Counted from the first letter of the stretch, positions 1 to 5,115 are shown. The stretch: 5,115 bases of DNA from Campylobacteraceae bacterium (GCA_026982175.1 JALSHP010000051.1:1-5115); one strand, 5' to 3'. Notes: a model not told the origin generated them from the sequence alone. Translations and numbers: made by a program.

Positions 1-54
1 CTTTTTAAGGTACGTTGCAGGGATTAATTCATCTTCCACAATTAATATCTTCAT
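1..54 (-). CDS. Response regulator, N-terminal fragment (cut by left window edge)
   Basis: Only the first 18 codons are visible. They read MKILIVEDELIPATYLKK, the classic opening of a CheY-like receiver domain: the first beta strand (KILIVED) followed by the acidic pair (Glu7-Asp8, then Glu9) that helps bind Mg2+ at the phosphorylation site. The phospho-acceptor Asp and any output domain lie outside the window. The start codon overlaps the stop of the upstream histidine kinase as ATGA, so the two genes are probably translationally coupled and form one two-component system, with the kinase as phosphodonor. A purine-rich AAAAGGA at 63-69 lies about 8 bases before the ATG and can serve as ribosome binding site. 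Output type (DNA binding, enzymatic or receiver-only) cannot be told from this fragment. Confidence 0.85.
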   Translation of the reverse strand, partial: MKILIVEDELIPATYLKK

Positions 55-1181
55 CCCTTCAATCCTTTTAAACGAATTTTATATCTTAACCCATGTGTAT
101 GGTCTATCTCCAATAGACCATCTAACTGTTTAGATGCCATTTCAATTAATGAAAACCCAAAACCTTTTTGAAAAGTATCTAAGTCTATACCTTCTCCATC
201 ATCGCCATAAAAGAAGATAAACTCTTCATCTTCTTCTTTTAAGCCTATAGATATGCAACCCCTATTCTTTGGAAAAGCATATTTTAATGAATTGGTCATC
301 AGTTCATTTAGCATCAATCCAAACTGAACCATCTTCTCAATGCTTAATTTTAAAGTAACAACCTCTATTTTAACCTCTATCTCATGCCTTCTACTCTCTG
401 CTTGTAAAATATGTGAGCTCAATCTTTTAACATACTCTTTAAACTCTATGTTAGCCAAATTATCACAGGCATACAAAATCTCATGAGCCATCGCAATGGA
501 CTCTAAACGTAAACGATTTTGGTCAATAAGCTCATGAACCTCTTTAGAACTACTCTCAAACTTTTGTAAACCTAAAATAGAAGCGATAATATTTAAATTA
601 TTTTTAACTCTATGATGAACTTCTTTAAGTAAAAAGGTCTTTTGTCGGTTTGCCTCTTCAAGTTCACGATATGAGTGTTCAATGGCAATATGATAAAACG
701 CTCCAAAAGCCAAAATAAAGAGTAACGATATAATATAAGCACTCATTGAGGGTACATCATAAAGAAAAGGATGATTGTCAAAACGCATATATCCATAAAT
801 AAACACCATGCTTAAAGCAAAAAAATAGAGTAATAAGTGCAGAATAATCATTTTTCTTGAAAACAAAATAAATGCAATTAAAGGGATAAGTAAAGAAAAT
901 ATAATTGAAATATGAAACTCATTATTAATGATAAAAGTAAAAATAACCAAAGTTGACATCCACATAAATACAATAGAGGCTAACTCCTCATTTTTATGTT
1001 TTAAATAAATCCTAAACATAATTACAGCAACAGCCATTGCAGTAATTTCAATTAAAGCATCACTATAATTTTGTATAAAAAAATCTATTATTGTTGCCAC
1101 TAAATTTAAAACAATATAACTTCCATAAAATCCATAGAGTAACAATGATTTATAGTGCATATTTTGTAAACTTTTAAACAT
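51..1181 (-). CDS. Membrane sensor histidine kinase, HisKA_2 type
   Basis: Predicted inner-membrane kinase that autophosphorylates on His and passes phosphate to the adjacent response regulator. Numbering here is from the most upstream ATG (1265). About six hydrophobic segments are visible at residues 41-62, 69-87, 95-113, 118-135, 138-160 and 173-194, with no large periplasmic loop, so the signal is probably sensed in or at the membrane. A short linker leads to the dimerisation/phosphoacceptor motif KEVHHRVKNNL (214-224; His218 the likely acceptor), typical of HisKA_2. The ATPase domain follows: N box LMLNELMTNSLKYAF (317-331), G1 DDGEGI (355-360), G2 GFGFSLIEM (368-376). Start choice: the frame opens to 1265, but its first 28 residues would overlap the divergent promoter region. 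I use Met29 (1181); Met36 (1160) is equally possible and better matches the predicted transcription start. The ligand is unknown. Confidence 0.88.
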   Translation of the reverse strand: MFKSLQNMHYKSLLLYGFYGSYIVLNLVATIIDFFIQNYSDALIEITAMAVAVIMFRIYLKHKNEELASIVFMWMSTLVIFTFIINNEFHISIIFSLLIPLIAFILFSRKMIILHLLLYFFALSMVFIYGYMRFDNHPFLYDVPSMSAYIISLLFILAFGAFYHIAIEHSYRELEEANRQKTFLLKEVHHRVKNNLNIIASILGLQKFESSSKEVHELIDQNRLRLESIAMAHEILYACDNLANIEFKEYVKRLSSHILQAESRRHEIEVKIEVVTLKLSIEKMVQFGLMLNELMTNSLKYAFPKNRGCISIGLKEEDEEFIFFYGDDGEGIDLDTFQKGFGFSLIEMASKQLDGLLEIDHTHGLRYKIRLKGLKG

Positions 1182-1187
1182 GTGATA

Positions 1188-1193
1188 ATTATA
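1188..1193 (-). promoter_or_regulatory. -10 box of the histidine kinase operon
   Basis: On the minus strand the sequence is a perfect TATAAT preceded by TTTGC and a T-rich run (GTTTTCTTTTTT, 1200-1211). There is no convincing -35 hexamer, which is usual for housekeeping promoters in Campylobacterota. Transcription would start near 1181, giving either a leaderless mRNA for an ATG at 1181 or a leader of about 20 bases for the ATG at 1160. Confidence 0.55.
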
Positions 1194-1211
1194 GCAAACT
1201 AAAAAAGAAAA

Positions 1212-1220
1212 CCGTAACGG
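1212..1220. promoter_or_regulatory. Small dyad between divergent promoters (possible operator)
   Basis: CCGT-A-ACGG is a perfect inverted repeat of 4-base arms around one central base. It is a GC-rich islet in otherwise AT-rich DNA and lies roughly 31-45 bases upstream of both predicted divergent transcription starts, where a regulator could affect both. The arms are short, so chance is a real alternative. Confidence 0.25.
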
Positions 1221-1244
1221 AACGCTTAAATGATTTTTTATTGC

Positions 1245-1250
1245 TATAGT
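1245..1250 (+). promoter_or_regulatory. -10 box of the small exported protein gene
   Basis: TATAGT preceded by a T-rich stretch (TGATTTTTTATTGC, 1231-1244), matching the Campylobacterota style of housekeeping promoter. Transcription would start near 1257. The ribosome binding site AAGGA at 1267-1271 is six bases before the ATG at 1278, so the leader is only about 20 bases. Confidence 0.5.
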
Positions 1251-1277
1251 ACAATTATCAAACATTAAGGATTTACA

Positions 1278-1682
1278 ATGAAAAAATTAGGATTAATGCT
1301 TACTTCTCTCGTAGTAGCTACTACCCTTCAAGCAGATACCCTCATGGGGACGTTCACAGGTCAACTTAGAGGTAGCGATACAAAAGATGTACAAACCTTA
1401 GACCTTCAAAGAGGGCAATACCGTTACGAACTTGAACTTTCAGGAGACAAACGTGCAAGAGCAAAATTTAAAGTTACCCAAAGAAGATTAACAGGTATTA
1501 GAAAACATCTAGTAACTGCTGAAAAGTTAAAATCAGGACAGACACATACGGGTACATTTAACATAGAAGTTAGAGGTGTTGTAGGACAAAATACTCAAGG
1601 AACACGAGAAGCAAGATTTGTCGTAAAAAAGAAAGCAGGTCCTAGAAAAATCATTTATACTTTAAAAGTTTACAAAAAATAA
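1278..1682 (+). CDS. Small basic exported protein, function unknown
   Basis: 134 residues; I do not recognise the family. Residues 1-19 form a clear Sec signal peptide: MKK, a hydrophobic core (LGLMLTSLVVATTL), then a QA-D cleavage site, so the mature protein of about 115 residues should start DTLMGTF and be periplasmic or secreted. It has no cysteine and no second hydrophobic segment. It is strongly basic (about 26 Lys/Arg against 10 Asp/Glu) and has alternating patterns such as QYRYELELSG, GTFNIEVRGVV and KIIYTLKVYKK that suggest a beta-sheet fold. The charge would suit binding to nucleic acid, lipid A/polysaccharide or another polyanion, but this is speculation. The start is well supported by AAGGA six bases upstream. 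It has its own promoter and stands divergent from the kinase operon, so it could be a target of that system; nothing in the sequence proves it. Confidence 0.8.
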   Translation: MKKLGLMLTSLVVATTLQADTLMGTFTGQLRGSDTKDVQTLDLQRGQYRYELELSGDKRARAKFKVTQRRLTGIRKHLVTAEKLKSGQTHTGTFNIEVRGVVGQNTQGTREARFVVKKKAGPRKIIYTLKVYKK

Positions 1683-1697
1683 GTTTACGCTGTATAA

Positions 1698-1737
1698 ATC
1701 AGAAATAGTATAATACTACTCTAACACTATTTCTGAT
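1698..1737 (+). terminator. Long hairpin after the exported protein gene (atypical terminator)
   Basis: ATCAGAAATAGT (1698-1709) is perfectly complementary to ACTATTTCTGAT (1726-1737), a 12-pair stem with a 16-base loop, starting 15 bases after the stop codon. TGT at 1691-1693 can also pair with ACA at 1738-1740 across a small bulge. There is no T run after it, so it is not a standard intrinsic terminator. It may protect the mRNA 3' end or terminate inefficiently. Its loop carries the -10 box proposed for the tRNA gene. Confidence 0.45.
1709..1714 (+). promoter_or_regulatory. -10 box likely driving tRNA-Ala
   Basis: Perfect TATAAT, with a weak TTTACG at 1684-1689 as possible -35 (19-base spacing). 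Transcription would begin near 1721, leaving a leader of about 38 bases to be removed by RNase P. The box straddles the edge of the loop of the 1698-1737 hairpin. Confidence 0.5.
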
Positions 1738-1758
1738 ACAATACTCTTCCAATTCATT

Positions 1759-1834
1759 GGGGCATTAGCTCAGCTGGGAGAGCGCTTCGCTGGCAGCGAA
1801 GAGGTCATCGGTTCGATCCCGTTATGCTCCACCA
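1759..1834 (+). tRNA. tRNA-Ala (anticodon GGC), CCA encoded
   Basis: A complete 76-base cloverleaf can be drawn. Acceptor stem GGGGCAT (1759-1765) pairs with ATGCTCC (1824-1830) and contains the G3-U70 wobble that is the main identity element of alanine tRNA. D stem GCTC/GAGC (1768-1771/1780-1783). Anticodon stem CTTCG/CGAAG (1785-1789/1797-1801) with seven-base loop CTGGCAG, anticodon GGC at 1792-1794, which reads GCC and GCU codons. Variable loop AGGTC (1802-1806). T loop TTCGATC (1812-1818) is canonical. Discriminator A1831 and CCA at 1832-1834 are encoded. Oddity: the T stem ATCGG/CCGTT has a U-U mismatch at the second pair (1808/1822, tRNA positions 50/64). A promoter is proposed at 1709-1714. 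Confidence 0.96.
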
Positions 1835-1884
1835 TCTTACAATCTAACTTAATCTAAATACCACAATCAATCCCCTATTCTAAA

Positions 1885-1909
1885 GTACTTTGTTAATCTA
1901 ACTAAGTAC
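1885..1909. repeat. Near-perfect 25-base dyad (hairpin) after the tRNA
   Basis: GTACTTTGTTA (1885-1895), a three-base loop ATC, then TAACTAAGTAC (1899-1909). The 11-base arms match at 10 positions, the exception being a T-T pair. As RNA it folds into a compact stem-loop 51 bases past the tRNA end, which could act in tRNA 3' processing or termination; as DNA it could be a protein binding site. No T run follows immediately. Confidence 0.5.
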
Positions 1910-1913
1910 AATA

Positions 1914-1949
1914 TTGTTTAAGGGGTGAGTTTCAGAAGACCCCTAACAA
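1914..1949. terminator. GC-rich hairpin, possible terminator of the tRNA transcript
   Basis: AGGGGT (1921-1926) pairs with ACCCCT (1939-1944) around a 12-base loop, and outside a two-base bulge TTGTT (1914-1918) pairs with AACAA (1945-1949). This is the strongest stem in the gene-free region. It is followed by A-rich, not T-rich, DNA on the plus strand, so plus-strand Rho-independent termination is doubtful. On the minus strand the following bases are also mixed. A CCCCT at 1872-1876 could compete for the AGGGG arm. Confidence 0.35.
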
Positions 1950-1990
1950 ACAGACAAAAGACCCATTATTAATAAAAAAGACCCACTAAC
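1934..1990. repeat. Three spaced direct repeats centred on AAGACCC
   Basis: Three related 14-15-base units: AGAAGACCCCTAAC (1934-1947), AAAAGACCCATTATT (1957-1970 with one more A before), and AAAAGACCCACTAAC (1977-1990). The GACCC cores begin at 1938, 1960 and 1980, giving 22- and 20-base spacing, about two helical turns each. Nothing similar was noticed elsewhere in the window. The even spacing suggests iteron-like binding sites or decayed tandem repeats; three imperfect copies are too few to be sure. Confidence 0.4.
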
Positions 1991-2017
1991 CAAGATAAAG
2001 GGTTTATTATGGAATGA

Positions 2018-2245
2018 GTGATTATACCACGTACAGACAAAAAAATACAAAATGCAAAAGAAAAGTTCCTTACTTAAAACTATACTAAAAAGTTAGAGAG
2101 TGCCTTAATTAACTATGTTTACCCCTTAAATATTATCTTCTATAAAGCCATCAGAGAAGAGGTTGAATCTGCTCTAGATGGAATGGAATATCAAGTAGGC
2201 GATGAAATTATTTTAGATTTTGATTACGCATCTCAAGGAAGTTAA
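2018..2245 (+). pseudogene. Coding-like remnant with in-frame stop, unknown family
   Basis: From a GTG at 2018 the frame reads V-IIPRTDKKIQNAKEKFLT, meets TAA at 2075-2077, then continues open for 55 codons to TAA at 2243-2245. The second part contains YKAIREEVESALDG and MEYQVGDEIILDFDY, which has the amphipathic helix and strand character and codon use of a real protein. The only in-frame ATG after the internal stop is at 2183, leaving 20 residues, and no GTG or TTG start was found there. A different small frame (ATG 2052, QKKSSLLKTILKS) ends at once. I read this as the tail of a broken small gene. I do not recognise the family; non-coding DNA that happens to be open is the alternative. A pseudogene would fit a decayed insert behind the tRNA. 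Confidence 0.35.
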
Positions 2246-2252
2246 CAATTAA

Positions 2253-2276
2253 GATGTAACAAAATATTGTTACATC
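2253..2276 (-). terminator. Hairpin terminator of the aminotransferase-hom operon
   Basis: GATGTAACAA (2253-2262) and TTGTTACATC (2267-2276) form a perfect 10-pair stem with a four-base loop. The stop codon of the last operon gene (2270-2272) lies inside the stem. On the minus strand it is followed by TTAATTGTTAAC, a weak U-rich tail, so termination of the minus-strand operon is more likely than of plus-strand transcripts, where no T run follows. Confidence 0.6.
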
Positions 2277-2863
2277 CTATCAAAATGATAAATAGAGTGT
2301 TTTTTACGTAATTTTTTATCTTTCCATGCCAGATAAGAGGCTTTTAAATGGTCATCTTCATCAGAGAGTTCAAGTATGATTTTATGAATATGGTCTTCAG
2401 CTGAATTACATAACTCTGTTTTCATATTACAATCAAAAACAAATTTGTTTTCTGTTGTCTCGTCTAAATTTAACAAAAACTCTGGTTGATTTTGTTTGGC
2501 ACAATAGTGTGTCGCTCTTAGCTCTGTACAGTTTGTATAGGAGTTACAGTGATACATGGTTACCATAGATTTCATGGTATCAGGTAGTAGAATTTCTTCT
2601 AAGGTTGCACCTCGTCCTATCACCTTATATTGTGTCCCTATCGCTTCATCATTTCCCACCAAATGGGCTATCGCTTTATTTTTATATGCTCCAGTGGTGT
2701 CAATTTGCTTTTTCTCTTCAGAGAGATACCAAGTGTCTGACAATACCATTACCATATGCTTATAGACATCCATAGGGCTTAGTTTTTTTTGCTCTTCTTT
2801 TGCATCTAAAAGTGTAAAGCTCAACACCCCTAAAAGCACTCCTAATAGTAATATTTTTTTCAT
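2270..2863 (-). CDS. Exported cysteine-containing protein, function unknown
   Basis: 197 residues. MKK followed by a hydrophobic core (ILLLGVLLGVLSFTLL) and DA-K gives a Sec signal peptide of about 21 residues; there is no lipobox cysteine, so the product should be periplasmic or secreted. The mature part has five cysteines: 106, 112 and 121 in a cluster, then 145 and 152. The segment GRGATLEEILLPDT (83-96), then MVTMYH (100-105) and ATHYCAKQNQP (117-127), resembles a motif order I associate with small beta-barrel (lipocalin-like, DUF1579-like) hypothetical proteins; this is recollection, not a search result. The odd cysteine number in an exported protein suggests disulfides plus one free thiol or metal/haem binding. 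It is last in the operon, eight bases after hom, with AGGG overlapping the hom stop as a possible ribosome binding site. No metabolic link to hom is evident. Confidence 0.8.
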   Translation of the reverse strand: MKKILLLGVLLGVLSFTLLDAKEEQKKLSPMDVYKHMVMVLSDTWYLSEEKKQIDTTGAYKNKAIAHLVGNDEAIGTQYKVIGRGATLEEILLPDTMKSMVTMYHCNSYTNCTELRATHYCAKQNQPEFLLNLDETTENKFVFDCNMKTELCNSAEDHIHKIILELSDEDDHLKASYLAWKDKKLRKKHSIYHFDRM

Positions 2864-2871
2864 AGAAAGCC

Positions 2872-4137
2872 CTACTTTTCAATTCTCATCATCGCAATCT
2901 CACCATGAACACAATCAAGCTTCTTAAATGCTAGCATCGCTTCTTGAATCTTAGCTTCTTGACACTCATGCGTGGTAAAAAGTAGTTTAACGTGACCATC
3001 TTCTACATGAGGCTTTTGTAACATTGACTCAATGGAAATACCAAATCCATCAAGCTCATTGGTTACTTTAGCCAAGACACCTGATTGGTCATCAACTTCC
3101 ATACGTAGGTAATAGTGTGTGACAATCTCCTCTTCAGGAAGAAGTTCTAATCCTCCCCCTTCTAAGCCTTTTTTGTAACCCAACATTGGTCCACCATTTC
3201 CACGAACTATGTCCACAATATCTGCAATAACAGCCGAAGCAGTTGCATCTCCACCAGCACCTGGTCCATAGTACATCGTTTCACCTACACGGTCACCCAC
3301 TACAGAGACGGCATTCATGACCCCATCTACTTTGGCAATCATGCTTGTTGCAGGAATCATGGTTGGATGAACACGAAGCTCTACCCCTGATTCTGTTTTT
3401 TTTGCAATTCCAAGCAATTTAATCTCATAGCCAAACTCTTTGGCAAAATCAACATCGGTCACAGTAATGTTTTCAATCCCCTCAATGAGAATATCTTCAG
3501 GTTTAGCATCAATCCCATAGGCGATACTCGCTAAGATAAGTAATTTATGAGAAGCATCAAATCCACCCACATCAAAGGTTGGGTCAGCTTCTGCGTACCC
3601 TAACTCTTGGGCTTCTTTTAAAATCTCATCATATAATGCACCCTCATTAATCATCTTGGTAAGCATATAATTTGTTGTACCGTTCATTATCCCTTGAATG
3701 GACTCGATATGATTGGCAGCTAATCCACTACGCAATGCTCCGATGATAGGAATTCCCCCTGCGGTACTTGCTTCATACATTAGAGGAATATCTCCTGCAA
3801 TGGTTTGAAGTTCATAACGATGGTAAGCCAAAAGTGCTTTGTTGGCGGTGACTACAGCTTTGCCATTTTCTAAGGCTTTTTTGACTAGTGCATAAGGCTC
3901 TTCAACCCCACCCATTAGCTCGACTACAATGTCAATTTCGGGGTCATCTATAATATCTGCTGGATTATCAGAAAGCGTAATGTTTACACCTCTCTCTTTA
4001 CCCATGTTTTTGACTACGCCATGCTTAACGACAATTTTTTTACCCGCTCTGGCTTCTAAAATGTCAGCATTTTGCTCTAAAATGTTCGCAACACTCGCCC
4101 CTACTGTTCCTACTCCAAGTATGCCTATACTTACCAT
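2872..4137 (-). CDS. hom: Homoserine dehydrogenase
   Basis: Reduces aspartate semialdehyde to homoserine with NAD(P)H in the cytoplasm, the branch point to threonine and methionine. 421 residues, the usual length for the monofunctional enzyme with a C-terminal ACT domain. Visible in order: Rossmann motif GVGTVG (8-13); TANK (97-100); GIMNGTTNY (149-157) of the substrate/dimer region; then GYAEADPTFDVGGFDASHK (180-198), where Glu183, Asp189, Asp194 and Lys198 have the same spacing as the catalytic/substrate residues E208, D214, D219 and K223 of the yeast enzyme; GPGAGGDATASAV (291-303); and an ACT regulatory domain from about 340 (LRMEVDDQSGVLAKVTNELD), usually the site of threonine feedback. 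The ATG directly abuts the TAG of the upstream aminotransferase (TAGATG) and has a strong AAAGGAG ribosome site at 4144-4150, inside the end of that gene, so the genes are co-transcribed and probably coupled. Confidence 0.97.
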   Translation of the reverse strand: MVSIGILGVGTVGASVANILEQNADILEARAGKKIVVKHGVVKNMGKERGVNITLSDNPADIIDDPEIDIVVELMGGVEEPYALVKKALENGKAVVTANKALLAYHRYELQTIAGDIPLMYEASTAGGIPIIGALRSGLAANHIESIQGIMNGTTNYMLTKMINEGALYDEILKEAQELGYAEADPTFDVGGFDASHKLLILASIAYGIDAKPEDILIEGIENITVTDVDFAKEFGYEIKLLGIAKKTESGVELRVHPTMIPATSMIAKVDGVMNAVSVVGDRVGETMYYGPGAGGDATASAVIADIVDIVRGNGGPMLGYKKGLEGGGLELLPEEEIVTHYYLRMEVDDQSGVLAKVTNELDGFGISIESMLQKPHVEDGHVKLLFTTHECQEAKIQEAMLAFKKLDCVHGEIAMMRIEK

Positions 4138-5115
4138 CTAGCTCTCCTTTGATTGCGCTTCTATTGCGTTGTTTTCAGTTTCAACTTTTTTTAGAAATCG
4201 CTTCACATTTCTCGCTGCTTGACGAATTCTGTTCTCATTTTCAATGAGTGCGATACGCACATACATATCACCATATTTACCAAAACCAATCCCTGGGCTT
4301 ACTGCTACTCCAGCTTCGGTCAATAATCTTTTTGAAAACTCTAAACTTCCCATTGCTTGACAGCTTTTAGGAATCTTACCCCAAATAAACATACTCGCAC
4401 TTGGTTTCCCCATATGCCACCCTGCATTCTCAAATGCTTGTAACATAACATCACGTCGCTTCTGATAAAGCGGGATAATCTGCTCATCTGGCACATAATG
4501 ATGTTCATCAAGAGCGACCGTTGCTGCTACTTGAATAGGGGTAAACATACCATAGTCTAACCAAGATTTAATGCTTTGTAATGCTCCAATGAGCTTTTTG
4601 TTACCACAGACAAAACCAACACGCCAACCTGCCATGTTGTAAGATTTTGACATAGTATAAGCTTCAACTGCCACATCTTTTGCACCCTCAACTTCTAAGA
4701 TAGAGGGGGTTGCGTACCCATCAAAAGTAATATCTGCATAAGCAATGTCTGAAATAATATAAAAACGTTTCTCTTTGGCTAATGCAACAACTTTTTCATA
4801 AAACTCAGGTGTAACCGTAGCCGTAGTAGGGTTATGCGGAAAATTTAAAACCAAAAATTTTGCCTTAGGCAAAGAGTTATCAAGGGCATTATTTAAGTCA
4901 TTAAAAAACTGCTCTTCATCCACTTCAAAATTCTCTTCATCAAACTTAAGCTCCATCTTCTCAACATTCGCTCCTGCTAAAATAAATGCTTGAGAATGAA
5001 TTGGATAAGTTGGATCAGGAACAATGGCAACATCACCAGGGTTGGTAATGGCTTGAACCAAATGGACATAGCCCTCTTTACTTCCCATGGTTGCTACCAC
5101 TTCAGTGTTGGGGTC
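4138..5115 (-). CDS. PLP-dependent aminotransferase (AlaC / LL-DAP aminotransferase-like), N-terminus missing
   Basis: Fold-type I, class I/II aminotransferase; the frame is open to the right edge (DPNTE upstream of the GTG at 5100), so the GTG is internal and about 80-100 N-terminal residues are missing. Visible in order: TMGSKEG (phosphate-binding turn, 5088-5068), PDPTYPIH (5013-4990), NFPHNPT with the conserved Asn-Pro, SDIAYADI with the PLP-ring Asp and Tyr, SKSYNMAGWRVGF with the Schiff-base Lys codon at 4645-4647, and MYVRIAL with the carboxylate-binding Arg near the C-terminus. The TMGSKEG and SKSYNMAGWR motifs resemble E. coli AlaC and the LL-diaminopimelate/alanine/aspartate aminotransferase group; the exact substrate cannot be assigned from sequence. 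It lies immediately upstream of hom with no gap, an arrangement I recall from Campylobacter and other Campylobacterota, which supports a role in aspartate-family or alanine amino acid metabolism. The promoter lies outside the window. Confidence 0.92.
   Translation of the reverse strand, partial: DPNTEVVATMGSKEGYVHLVQAITNPGDVAIVPDPTYPIHSQAFILAGANVEKMELKFDEENFEVDEEQFFNDLNNALDNSLPKAKFLVLNFPHNPTTATVTPEFYEKVVALAKEKRFYIISDIAYADITFDGYATPSILEVEGAKDVAVEAYTMSKSYNMAGWRVGFVCGNKKLIGALQSIKSWLDYGMFTPIQVAATVALDEHHYVPDEQIIPLYQKRRDVMLQAFENAGWHMGKPSASMFIWGKIPKSCQAMGSLEFSKRLLTEAGVAVSPGIGFGKYGDMYVRIALIENENRIRQAARNVKRFLKKVETENNAIEAQSKES

Larger units (their letters stand above)
1835..2269. other. About 435 bases with no intact gene, downstream of tRNA-Ala
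   Basis: Read in all frames by eye, this stretch contains no open frame with a credible start and length. What it does hold is structure: three AATCTAA motifs (1841-1847, 1851-1857, 1895-1901), two consecutive hairpins (1885-1909 and 1914-1949), three spaced GACCC-centred repeats (1934-1990), a coding-like remnant with an in-frame stop (2018-2245) and the start of the terminator hairpin of the right-hand operon. Position just behind a tRNA gene is a common site for integrated elements, so decayed mobile DNA is a reasonable reading, but no integrase or duplicated tRNA end is visible. Confidence 0.6.

Noticed and set aside
1842..1949. Possible integron attC site (ATCTAAC and CCCTAAC cores, paired arms)
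   Set aside because: The AAC and GTT half-sites of the large hairpin are in the wrong order for attC and no matching GTTRRRY core is present.
1934..1990. CRISPR array
   Set aside because: The repeat units are only about 14 bases, imperfect, and the gaps are under 10 bases; no cas gene is present.
1810..2269. Integrative-element attachment repeat of the tRNA 3' end
   Set aside because: No second copy of the tRNA-Ala 3' sequence and no integrase is visible in the window, so an att site cannot be supported.
2556..2765. Plus-strand open frame of 69 codons
   Set aside because: It lies wholly inside the minus-strand exported protein gene, has no ribosome binding site or family features, and is a frame shadow.
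3929..4141. Plus-strand open frame of 70 codons
   Set aside because: It is antisense to the 5' end of hom, whose conserved motifs leave no doubt; low-complexity Ser/Pro/Thr/Leu content is typical of a shadow frame.
5086..5100. GTG at 5100 or ATG at 5088 as true start of the aminotransferase
   Set aside because: The frame is open to the window edge and the missing upstream residues are conserved in this family; these codons are internal.

Overview
The window is AT-rich and its proteins and layout point to a member of the Campylobacterota (the former Epsilonproteobacteria, Sulfurimonas/Sulfurovum/Arcobacter-like). I base this on the low-GC codon use, the aminotransferase-hom gene pair, the 6-TM HisKA_2 kinase with a response regulator, and promoters made of a TATAAT-type -10 with T-rich upstream DNA rather than a clear -35. 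This is recognition by eye; no search was run.

Left part (1-1280): a two-component signalling operon on the minus strand. A membrane histidine kinase overlaps by 4 bases (ATGA) the start of a response regulator that runs off the left edge. A divergent promoter region separates it from a plus-strand gene for a small, very basic, exported protein of unknown function (1278-1682).

Middle (1683-2269): a hairpin with a perfect -10 box in its loop, then a complete tRNA-Ala(GGC) with encoded CCA, then about 435 bases without an intact gene. That stretch contains two strong dyads, three spaced GACCC-centred direct repeats and a coding-like remnant that has an in-frame stop and no usable start. It looks like a decayed accessory segment next to a tRNA gene.

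Right part (2270-5115): a tightly packed minus-strand operon in the order aminotransferase (cut by the right edge), homoserine dehydrogenase (hom), and an exported cysteine-containing protein of unknown role. It ends in a hairpin terminator that contains the last stop codon. Hom makes homoserine, the branch point to threonine and methionine. The aminotransferase is a PLP enzyme of the AlaC/LL-diaminopimelate aminotransferase-like group and fits amino acid metabolism.

I found no CRISPR array, insertion sequence, phage gene or recognisable defence or novel multi-gene system. The most interesting items are the structured tRNA-downstream region with its broken gene, the two uncharacterised exported proteins, and an unpaired U-U in the tRNA T stem.
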